From positions 1-10,241 of the forward strand of contig RFKI01000170.1 of NCBI GenBank assembly GCA_003694355.1: DNA of 10,241 nt, given 5' to 3'. The translations under genes were made by a program, and so were the position numbers. The DNA is from Bdellovibrio sp. GTDB taxonomy: Bacteria; Bdellovibrionota; Bdellovibrionia; Bdellovibrionales; UBA1609. Shown here in pieces: positions 1-5,387 of the stretch (within the stretch, counting starts at the first letter, position 1; each line of letters opens with the position of its first letter). Below the pieces are notes generated by a model. That model was not told where the DNA came from, made no database searches, and was given only the letters and a program-made list of their open reading frames with translations.

Positions 1-166
1 GGACAAAATAAAGGCTGGGATGTCAAAAACTTATAGGTGCTCAAAGAAGTTTTTAGGACAAGTTGGCACCAAAAAAGGGCGCTGGGGGTATAAAAAAGTA
101 AACATTTTAAAAATTCAAGTGATTTCAGCTAGGTAGAGTTGCCTTTTTAAGTTAAAAGTGGTCTGC

Positions 167-177
167 AGGAGGTGGAG
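167..177 (+). promoter_or_regulatory. Strong Shine-Dalgarno sequence ahead of a 16-codon frame
   Basis: AGGAGGTGGAG holds two overlapping anti-16S matches. The second one, GGAG at 174-177, lies 6 bases before the ATG at 184. It is among the best ribosome binding sites in the window, yet serves only a 16-codon frame. This suggests a translated leader or small protein, or a chance match in purine-rich DNA. Confidence 0.35.
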
Positions 178-183
178 CAAAAA

Positions 184-234
184 ATGGCAGCCAGGTGCTT
201 AAAGTTTTTTCTTTCAGGTGCTCTGAAAAACTAA
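184..234 (+). CDS. Possible 16-residue leader peptide or small protein
   Basis: ATG at 184 reads for 16 codons (MAARCLKFFLSGALKN) to a TAA at 232-234. The only positive evidence is the strong ribosome binding site at 167-177. The 3' half of the frame contains a small hairpin (212-217 pairing with 223-228, 5-base loop). The protease lipoprotein gene starts 97 bases downstream, so a translated leader that influences it is conceivable. No run of one amino acid of the kind seen in classical attenuators is present. I do not recognise the peptide, and chance is a live alternative. Confidence 0.25.
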   Translation: MAARCLKFFLSGALKN

Positions 235-331
235 GTATTTTCATGCGGTTACAAATCGCTTTTTTTCTTATCCAAAGAGCTTTTGGCCTGGGATTTGCCT
301 TTTAAAACAGTAGAAGGAGTTGCAAGAAACC

Positions 332-982
332 ATGAAAAGACATCTTTGGTTAAAAGGGCTTTTGTTGCTTTTTTCCATGCTCCTGTTGCAGGCTTGTGGG
401 AAACCCAAAAAAGAAGAGCCCTGTGGGTTTGTTATGAATAGTTTAGGGCAACGGGTTTCCTGGAGTGATGGAAAGACCATTTACCTTTATGTCCACGACT
501 CAGTACCTGTAGAGTTGGAACCAGGCATTACAGCAGCTGTGGCTGAAATCAATCGCTCTTTGAAGAAAACAAGGATAGAGATTATAAAAGGCCTTCAGGG
601 GAAGAATCAGCCCGCTCAAGATGGGTATTCTGTGATTTACTTTAAAAATGAGTGGGATGCAAATCGTCCAGACGAACAGGCGCGCACAACCATTTATTGG
701 AAAGGGACTCACATTTATGAAGCGGATATAATGGTCAATGGGAAAAACTTTCAGTTTTTTGTAGATCCAAGTGAGTTGCAAAAGTCTGGAAATTATCGGG
801 CCATCCACTTTAAGAGCCTGATGCTCCATGAGTTGGGGCATGTGCTGGGGTTGGCGCATCGGCATGAGGAAAACACGGTGATGGCAGAAACCCTTTTGGG
901 CGGAGAAATTCGAGACTGGTTGACAGATTCTGACAAGAAGTCTTTGCGTTGTGAGTATCAAGTGAACCAAACAGGTGTGTAA
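332..982 (+). CDS. Matrixin-type zinc metalloprotease lipoprotein
   Basis: Predicted lipid-anchored zinc endopeptidase facing the periplasm or outer surface; its substrate is unknown. The 216-residue product begins with a basic n-region and leucine-rich core ending in the lipobox LQAC, so Cys22 would be the lipidated residue. The zinc motif HELGHVLGLAH (His166, His170, His176 as ligands, Glu167 as catalytic base) is the HExxHxxGxxH signature of metzincins, and Met184 in NTVMAE fits the Met-turn. Cys31 and Cys207 could form a disulfide tying the two ends. Start choice: AAGGAG at 314-319 touches the TTG at 320, so that TTG cannot be used; the ATG at 332 gives a slightly long 12-base spacing and the better signal sequence. 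The protein is little more than a catalytic domain, with no visible propeptide cysteine switch. Family assignment is firm at the metzincin level; matrixin is the best fit. Confidence 0.85.
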   Translation: MKRHLWLKGLLLLFSMLLLQACGKPKKEEPCGFVMNSLGQRVSWSDGKTIYLYVHDSVPVELEPGITAAVAEINRSLKKTRIEIIKGLQGKNQPAQDGYSVIYFKNEWDANRPDEQARTTIYWKGTHIYEADIMVNGKNFQFFVDPSELQKSGNYRAIHFKSLMLHELGHVLGLAHRHEENTVMAETLLGGEIRDWLTDSDKKSLRCEYQVNQTGV

Positions 983-994
983 GAAAGAGGGTTT

Positions 995-1023
995 TTGACT
1001 AAACTAATGCAATACGTTATTAT
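995..1023 (+). promoter_or_regulatory. Near-consensus sigma70 promoter
   Basis: TTGACT (995-1000) and TATTAT (1018-1023) are separated by exactly 17 bases; each hexamer matches the sigma70 consensus at five of six positions. Transcription would begin near 1030. The first confident downstream gene starts at 1293, giving an unusually long leader of about 260 bases. The promoter may therefore serve that gene, the uncertain frame at 1063-1185, or a non-coding transcript. Confidence 0.6.
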
Positions 1024-1062
1024 GGGGAACGTTTTTGAATTTTTTTGGAGAATATTGATAAC

Positions 1063-1185
1063 TTGTTGATTTTTGTTGAAATTTTTTGGACCAGAAAATT
1101 TTTGGAGAAAAAGGCTCTCCCGCTTTTTGAAGTGGCAGAGGAGCTCGGTGTGGCCCACAGAGAGCTTTTTGAAAATGTAAGATAA
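1063..1185 (+). CDS. Uncertain small frame, possible HTH-like fragment
   Basis: A frame open from an in-frame stop at 1036-1038 reaches a TAA at 1183-1185. The TTG at 1063 follows GGAG at 1047-1050 by 12 bases and would give 40 residues; TTG at 1045, 1066 or 1102 are alternatives. The second half reads like real protein: PLFEVAEELGVAHRELFE resembles the helix-turn-helix of MerR/excisionase-type DNA-binding domains. The first half is hydrophobic and AT-driven. It could be a tiny DNA-binding protein expressed from the promoter at 995-1023, a decayed remnant of a larger gene, or chance. No good ribosome binding site supports any start. Confidence 0.22.
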   Translation: MLIFVEIFWTRKFLEKKALPLFEVAEELGVAHRELFENVR

Positions 1186-1292
1186 TTTAAGTTTCTGTCG
1201 GAGCGTTTCTGGACCTAAGATATAGGAAAGGCTTTTTGAGCAAGAGTTTTAGCTCATAGATGAAAGGCTGTGAGAGAGTTAAGGAGTGAACA

Positions 1293-1565
1293 ATGAAAGA
1301 CAATAAAATACTAAAAATGCCTGTTTCGGTTTCTGCATCTTCTGTTACGGCAGCCGCTTTCGATTTAGGAGCTTCTGAGGAAGCTAAGGGCTCTGAGATC
1401 ACAACAGAAAGTTTTTATCAAAACTATCAAAATCAGGAATTGAAAAAGGAACATGTTCAAAGCCCTCTTTTGCAATTGCATCAAAATATTTCTCATTTGG
1501 AAGATCTTTGCGCGCGTCTTTCTTTTATGGTTCAGGAAGTTTCGAGTATTCTTATAAAAAAATGA
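1293..1565 (+). CDS. Small protein of unknown function (90 residues)
   Basis: I do not recognise this protein. The start is well supported: AAGGAG at 1281-1286 lies 6 bases before the ATG. There is no signal peptide or membrane segment, so it is probably cytoplasmic. The N-terminal half (to about residue 55) is rich in Ser, Ala, Glu and Gln and looks disordered. Residues 57-90 look like one amphipathic helix (LLQLHQNISHLEDLCARLSF and on to the Lys-Lys end) with spaced hydrophobics suited to a coiled coil or a partner-binding surface. The single Cys lies inside this helix. The gene ends 7 bases before the convergent stop of the glycosylase gene, leaving no room for a terminator. Transcription probably comes from the promoter at 995-1023 or from unseen sites in the gap. 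Confidence 0.7.
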   Translation: MKDNKILKMPVSVSASSVTAAAFDLGASEEAKGSEITTESFYQNYQNQELKKEHVQSPLLQLHQNISHLEDLCARLSFMVQEVSSILIKK

Positions 1566-1572
1566 CTGATGT

Positions 1573-2238
1573 TTAGGTCACAGATATGCAAGGATGGCCT
1601 TTGACATAAAAACGCAGAGGCCAAAAAGCCGCCTCATTGTAAGGTGAGATGCCAATGCGTTCTGAGGTTACAATGTCAGAGTCAGCAAAGGAAGAAGCCT
1701 CCTCTATATAAAGAGTGGGGCTTTGAAAAGACAAGCCATTTAATGACCTTGTGATGGCAAAAGCTTGAGCCAGTTTTCCTGGGCCACCACATAGATCTTT
1801 AGGGTGAAGGGCGGCCACTTTTTTAAAAGACATTTTGCGGTTTGCGATCATTTGTCTATAGTTTTCTTCATTAGGATCAGGAGCTATGGCACGAATCAAG
1901 ACGGCCTCAGGTTCTCCTTCTGGGCCGCTCACCACATTCAGGCAATGGTACATGCCATAGATAAAATACACATAAGCGCATCCTCCTGGTTGGAACATCA
2001 CAGAGGTGCGAGGGGTTTTTTTGTATCCAAAACTATGACAAGCAGGGTCCTGGGCACCTAGGTAAGCTTCAGTTTCTACAATAACTCCACTGAGTTTTTT
2101 TCCATTAAAGATATGCACCAGTCTTTTTCCTAAAAGTTGTCTTGCCACCTCAATGGTGTCCTGAAGATAGAATGAAGGGGGGAGCTTTTTGTTGCTGGAT
2201 GTGTTTGGACTGAAGTGCTTGGTTGTTTTTTGCATCAT
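1573..2238 (-). CDS. DNA-3-methyladenine glycosylase, AAG/MPG family
   Basis: Base-excision-repair enzyme that flips out alkylated or deaminated purines (3-methyladenine, 7-methylguanine, hypoxanthine) and cleaves the N-glycosidic bond, leaving an abasic site. The match runs over almost the whole 221 residues. VETEAYLG places the general base at Glu57 and the intercalating Tyr at Tyr59; ACHSFG supplies His68; YVYFIYGMYHCLNVVS supplies Tyr89, Tyr91 and Asn101; and AVLIRAIAP supplies Arg116. These correspond to human AAG Glu125, Tyr127, His136, Tyr157, Tyr159, Asn169 and Arg182. CGGPGKLAQAF (150-160) is another family hallmark. About 20 N-terminal residues are an extra polar extension. Two adjacent ATGs (2238, 2235) are possible starts; the only purine-rich tract upstream (AAAAGGGG) sits rather far away. 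The gene lies 110 bases downstream of the FadL-like gene on the same strand and could be read from it or from a weak local promoter. Confidence 0.95.
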   Translation of the reverse strand: MMQKTTKHFSPNTSSNKKLPPSFYLQDTIEVARQLLGKRLVHIFNGKKLSGVIVETEAYLGAQDPACHSFGYKKTPRTSVMFQPGGCAYVYFIYGMYHCLNVVSGPEGEPEAVLIRAIAPDPNEENYRQMIANRKMSFKKVAALHPKDLCGGPGKLAQAFAITRSLNGLSFQSPTLYIEEASSFADSDIVTSERIGISPYNEAAFWPLRFYVKGHPCISVT

Positions 2239-2314
2239 GATTGGTTGGAAGCCCCTTTTATATTTTGTCTTTTGTTTTTTGAGAAATTATTTTGTCAGGT
2301 CAGAATAGAAGTTT

Positions 2315-2341
2315 TCTATATTTATAGAGGTTATTCGTCAA
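2315..2341 (-). promoter_or_regulatory. Weak candidate promoter for the glycosylase gene
   Basis: On the minus strand TTGACG (2341-2336) is followed after 15 bases by TATAGA (2320-2315). The hexamers are good but the spacing is two bases short of optimal. The -10 region overlaps two small inverted repeats (ATAGAA/TTCTAT at 2305-2319; TCTAT/ATAGA at 2315-2328) that could be an operator or chance in AT-rich DNA. Confidence 0.28.
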
Positions 2342-2348
2342 ATTGTTA

Positions 2349-3596
2349 CTAAAAGTTAAAGGCCGTTCCCACTAAAAAGGAGAAGACCTGTAGGCTTTTT
2401 GGGATTTTCACATACTTTTGCTGAGCCACTTGATGGGCAGCATAACCTTTGCCTCCAGAGTAGTATCCACCTAAAGTGAGTGTTGAGTTGTAGTTGGTAA
2501 AAAGAGAAATATTTGTGCTAAAGCCCCACATGTCGATGTGGTCTCCATAGGGTTGGGAGGGGTGGTCGGGGATGTCTGGTTGGGAAGAGAAGTTGCTAAA
2601 CATACCCCAATGTAAAGCAGCCCATTTGTTTAAAAAATACTCCATGCCAAATTTAATATTCCATGTGTCTTTGTATTCCTGGAGACTTCTTTGAGAAAAA
2701 TGAGGAAAATCATAAAAGTGTTCTTTGGGGCTAAAAGTAATGTCACAGGACCAGGTCAGCTTTCTTTTTTTTTCATAAGCCAGGCCGAGGGCATATTCTT
2801 GTGGGATTCTCTCATCAGCTACAAGATCGGTAAAGGACTCAAGGGGAGGAGCGGGGGCATTATCCTGGATCACGGAAGAATAAATGGAGCCTTTGCCACT
2901 AACGGGGATGGAAGGCAGCCTGGCTCGAAGGCCCACGGCAAGTTCAGGGGTCATTTTTTTATAAAACCCAAGGGTGTAAATAAGAGAGTTTGTTTTAATA
3001 GACTTTTCTTCATTGCTCACTGTTGTTACTCCAGCAGATTCTGATCGGTCCAGCAAGGAGGAGTAAAAGGAACGAGACGTGTAATAAATGGTAAGTCCAA
3101 TGGAGGTGCTTGAAGAAAGGTTGTAAGCCAGAGAGCCTCCAATCCAGAGGGACTCGTCCCGAAAGTTTAAAGAGGTGGAGTTGGAAGAGCTGGAGGAAAT
3201 AAGCCCTTGATAAGAGTCAAAATCTGGAAGAATAATGGAAAGGCCCACGGCAAAGTTTTTAAAGTTATAAAGGCTTCCGCTAGAGACGGGGAGAGCAACA
3301 ATTTTCCCTTGGTTAATGCGTAAAGGAGCCTCCCAGAACTGGCTTTTGTTATTGTATTGGATGTCGTATTTATTATAAAGGCTTACGGAAGCACTGACAT
3401 TAATTCCTTCTATCAGAGTAAGGGTTGCGGGATTGTAAAAGGGAGCCGCAGTTAAGTCGCCACTCACAGCTGTAAAAGCGCCTCCCATTCCCGCTGCCTT
3501 GTTGCCGATGAGGGTGCTGTTGAAGTTATAAAAGGAAGCATTTATAACAAGAGGCAGAAAAAGTATTGTAAAAAAGCTGATGGTCTTTGTCTTCAT
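2349..3596 (-). CDS. FadL/OmpP1-family outer-membrane transport protein
   Basis: Predicted 415-residue outer-membrane beta-barrel of the FadL/OmpP1/TodX group, which lets hydrophobic molecules such as long-chain fatty acids or aromatics through the outer membrane. Residues 1-20 form a signal peptide ending INA. The mature start (GNKAAGMGGAFTAVSGDLTA, 31-50, then NPATL at 55-59) is the family's N-terminal hatch with its glycine-rich stretch and NPA motif (55-57). The rest alternates amphipathic strands with Ser/Asn/Gly-rich loops, and the chain ends in Phe415, the usual barrel assembly signal. Length fits the family (about 400-450). No good Shine-Dalgarno precedes the ATG. The start lies only 24 bases from that of the divergent M50 gene, so the promoter must lie inside the neighbour's coding sequence. 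The substrate cannot be read from the sequence. Confidence 0.85.
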   Translation of the reverse strand: MKTKTISFFTILFLPLVINASFYNFNSTLIGNKAAGMGGAFTAVSGDLTAAPFYNPATLTLIEGINVSASVSLYNKYDIQYNNKSQFWEAPLRINQGKIVALPVSSGSLYNFKNFAVGLSIILPDFDSYQGLISSSSSNSTSLNFRDESLWIGGSLAYNLSSSTSIGLTIYYTSRSFYSSLLDRSESAGVTTVSNEEKSIKTNSLIYTLGFYKKMTPELAVGLRARLPSIPVSGKGSIYSSVIQDNAPAPPLESFTDLVADERIPQEYALGLAYEKKRKLTWSCDITFSPKEHFYDFPHFSQRSLQEYKDTWNIKFGMEYFLNKWAALHWGMFSNFSSQPDIPDHPSQPYGDHIDMWGFSTNISLFTNYNSTLTLGGYYSGGKGYAAHQVAQQKYVKIPKSLQVFSFLVGTAFNF

Positions 3597-3620
3597 GTCA
3601 AAATAGTATATCTTTAGAAC

Positions 3621-4298
3621 ATGATGGAATTCAATCTTATTGAGGCCTTGGGCAAGCTCGCCATGCTTTATTTGCCGCTTTTATTTTCTTTATGTTTTCA
3701 TGAATATGCTCATGCCTTTGTGGCCAAAATAAAAGGGGATAATACGGCAGAGCTTATGGGGCGTTTAACTTTAAACCCTTTTGCTCATATGGACATTGTT
3801 GGCACTCTGGTTTTACCTGTGATGGCTATTTTAATGAGTTGGGGTTTTTTATTTGGTTGGGCCAAGCCTGTTCCTGTAAATCCTCGAAACCTAAAAGATC
3901 CTTTAAAAGATATGTTTTGGGTGTCTTTAGCTGGCCCTCTTTCCAATGTGCTGCTGGCTCTTTTAGCTGGAGTAGCTTTATTTTTGGTGCTCATTTTTGG
4001 AGCTGGAACAGCAGGCGGGGCTGCTTTTAAAGAAATGATCACCATGTTTATTTATATTAACTTTCTTTTAGCGATCTTTAATCTGATTCCCCTTTACCCT
4101 TTAGATGGAGCCAAGATTTTGGCTCGGTTTCTCCCCTACGACTGGAATCGTTTTTTAGAGGAAAGACAAGCTCAGTTAAACATGGCTCTGGTGATTCTAT
4201 TTGTTTTGGGGGGCTTTCGTTTTTTGGCTTATCCCATCCACTTTTTCACTTTTCACTTGATTCAAACTGTTGAAAACTTAGCTTACCTGGTGAGTTAA
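3621..4298 (+). CDS. M50 site-2-protease family membrane metalloprotease
   Basis: Intramembrane zinc protease of the S2P-M50-like group, which cleaves substrates within the membrane, often in regulated proteolysis. The 225-residue protein is mostly transmembrane helices. HEYAH (27-31) gives the HExxH zinc site. TLNPFAHMDIVG (50-61) and GWAKPVPVNP (79-88) are family hallmarks, as is SLAGPLSNVLLA (102-113). NLIPLYPLDG (154-163) supplies the third zinc ligand Asp162. There is no PDZ domain, matching the short form often found in genomes with scpAB. ATG at 3621 or the adjacent one at 3624 could be the start; neither has a strong ribosome binding site. The gene lies 113 bases upstream of scpA on the same strand and is probably co-transcribed. 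In related bacteria I recall this gene near trpS-scpA-scpB, but no trpS is present here. The substrate is unknown. Confidence 0.9.
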   Translation: MMEFNLIEALGKLAMLYLPLLFSLCFHEYAHAFVAKIKGDNTAELMGRLTLNPFAHMDIVGTLVLPVMAILMSWGFLFGWAKPVPVNPRNLKDPLKDMFWVSLAGPLSNVLLALLAGVALFLVLIFGAGTAGGAAFKEMITMFIYINFLLAIFNLIPLYPLDGAKILARFLPYDWNRFLEERQAQLNMALVILFVLGGFRFLAYPIHFFTFHLIQTVENLAYLVS

Positions 4299-4364
4299 TC
4301 CTTGAGCGGTCATGCAGCGCGCCATCTGTTGGAGCAAAAACTTTTTTGAACGCAGGATTCTGTT

Positions 4365-4394
4365 GATATTTCGGGGTCCCCTTGCTTGAATATC
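4365..4394 (+). promoter_or_regulatory. Inverted repeat just upstream of the scpA ribosome binding site
   Basis: GATATT (4365-4370) pairs with AATATC (4389-4394), and the interior holds GGGGTCCCC (4373-4381), itself a palindrome. As RNA, the outer arms form a 6-base stem ending 6 bases before AGGAG (4401-4405). This could be a DNA operator or a structure affecting scpA translation. No T-tract follows directly, so it is not a terminator. Confidence 0.25.
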
Positions 4395-4400
4395 CAAAAA

Positions 4401-4405
4401 AGGAG
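4401..4405 (+). promoter_or_regulatory. Ribosome binding site that decides the TTG start of scpA
   Basis: AGGAG lies 6 bases before the TTG at 4412. An in-frame stop (TGA, 4406-4408) directly precedes that TTG, and the next in-frame ATG (codon 26) would delete the conserved FEGPL motif, so TTG is effectively forced. An out-of-frame ATG at 4408, only 2 bases after AGGAG, opens an 11-codon frame overlapping the start. Confidence 0.7.
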
Positions 4406-4411
4406 TGATGT

Positions 4412-5383
4412 TTGAGTGTTCAGGTTCATATAGAGCGATTTGAAGGGCCTCTTGGCCTCCTTCTGCATCTTATCCGTAAGGAAGAAATGGATATTTTTGA
4501 TATCAATATCCATGAAATCACTCGTCAGTATTTGGAATACATCAAAAAAATGAAAGAGTTGAACTTGGAGTTGGCGGGCGAGTTCATTGCCATGGCGGCC
4601 ACTCTTATTCATATCAAGTCCAAAATGCTCTTGCCTCAGTATAATGAAGAGGGGGAAGAAGAGGAGGCCATTGATCCTCGAAAAGAACTAGTTCAACGCC
4701 TTGTGGAATATCAAACCTTTCAGGAGGCTTCTCAACGACTTTATGCTTTACCTCTTTTAGGACGAGATGTATGGGCTCGAGGACGTCGAGAAGTGATCCA
4801 ACCCTTGGAGGATCAGGAGGAAGAGGAAATTCAACTTGAAGAAAATCCTCTTTTTGCTTTGATCCTTTCTTATAGAACCGCCTTAAAGAACATGAAGCGT
4901 TCCGTACATCGAGTTGGGAAAGATCTTCCGTCCATTGGAGAAAGGGTGCGAGAGCTTAAAAACCGCTTAATTAGGGGAATTCGAGTGACCTTTTCCAGTT
5001 TAATGGATCGCACTCTCAATCAAGAAGACCAGAAATCGCAGATCTTGGTGACTTTCTTATCTCTTTTGGAGTTAGGAAAGTTGGGGTTTGTGCGTCTTTT
5101 TCAGTCCAAAAATTTTGAAGAGATTTATATAGAAACTCTCAGAGAAGTGAATGAACAAGCATTGCAAAGGGTTGAGGATTATGAGGGGCATCCTGAGGAG
5201 TTTGAGGCTCATCTGGAAGAAGAAATTTTAGAAGAGTCTCATGAAATTTCACCTGATAAAATTCACTTGGATCCATTAGGGGAGCAGTCGGAATCCGGTT
5301 TGGAAGAGGACTTTGTAGCTCCTGCCACGGATGAAGACATTTTGGAAGAAGAACAAAAACTGGGGTTATTGGGAAAGGAATGA
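4412..5383 (+). CDS. scpA: Segregation and condensation protein A (kleisin)
   Basis: Kleisin subunit of the bacterial SMC-ScpA-ScpB condensin, bridging the SMC heads and binding a ScpB dimer; needed for chromosome compaction and partition. The N-terminal domain is unmistakable: RFEGPLGLLLHLIRKEEMDI (9-28), then HEITRQYLEYI (34-44) and LAGEFIAMAATLIHIKSKML (54-73), the SMC-neck-binding helices. An acidic linker follows (77-88 and 133-144). The C-terminal winged helix, ILVTFLSLLELGKLGFVRLF (211-230) with FEEIYIE (235-241), would bind the SMC head cap. At 323 residues it is longer than the usual roughly 250; the surplus is a strongly acidic tail from about 250 to the end, with no family counterpart I know. 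TTG is the start (see the ribosome binding site entry). The stop is 4 bases before the scpB start, as expected for translational coupling. Confidence 0.96.
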   Translation: MSVQVHIERFEGPLGLLLHLIRKEEMDIFDINIHEITRQYLEYIKKMKELNLELAGEFIAMAATLIHIKSKMLLPQYNEEGEEEEAIDPRKELVQRLVEYQTFQEASQRLYALPLLGRDVWARGRREVIQPLEDQEEEEIQLEENPLFALILSYRTALKNMKRSVHRVGKDLPSIGERVRELKNRLIRGIRVTFSSLMDRTLNQEDQKSQILVTFLSLLELGKLGFVRLFQSKNFEEIYIETLREVNEQALQRVEDYEGHPEEFEAHLEEEILEESHEISPDKIHLDPLGEQSESGLEEDFVAPATDEDILEEEQKLGLLGKE

Positions 5384-5387
5384 GTTT

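Larger units (their letters stand above)
1..331. other. Left-edge region without a clear gene
   Basis: No convincing protein gene is visible. The first 36 bases read in frame 1 to a TAG at 34-36 (last residues GWDVKNL) and could be the tail of a gene from outside the window. Frame 2 is open from the edge to a TAG at 131-133 with an ATG at 20, but the peptide is simply lysine-rich and may be chance. A TATAAA at 89-94 resembles a -10 box, but the only -35-like hexamer (TTGGCA, 63-68) lies 20 bases away. A small hairpin (TTTCAG 212-217, CTGAAA 223-228) lacks a T-tract. The short frame at 184-234 is listed separately. Confidence 0.5.
983..1292. other. Gap with promoter, AT-rich repeats and long possible 5' leader
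   Basis: Besides the promoter at 995-1023 and the uncertain frame at 1063-1185, this gap holds three similar AT-rich blocks: AATTTTTTTGGAGAA (1038-1052), AAATTTTTTGGACCA (1079-1093) and AAAATTTTTGGAGAAA (1095-1110). A small hairpin (TGAGC 1237-1241, GCTCA 1252-1256, 10-base loop) lies about 25 bases before the ribosome binding site of the gene at 1293. No T-tract follows any stem, so I see no terminator for the protease gene upstream. Confidence 0.5.

Noticed and set aside
500..970. Long open frame on the minus strand opposite the protease gene
   Set aside because: It mirrors the matrixin gene, whose motifs are complete. The minus-strand translation has no recognisable domain and no ribosome binding site.
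1555..1580. Possible terminator for the glycosylase gene on the minus strand (TGAC/GTCA stem followed by seven T)
   Set aside because: The stem is only 4 bases with a 10-base loop and would be unstable.
2691..3044. Plus-strand frame opposite the FadL-like gene
   Set aside because: It is a shadow: the minus-strand product has a signal peptide, hatch motif and terminal Phe, while this frame has no recognisable features.
5331..5387. Upstream extension of scpB beginning at ATG 5331
   Set aside because: These 19 codons overlap scpA in another frame and read as Lys/Trp-rich nonsense, while the ATG at 5388 has a well-spaced ribosome binding site.
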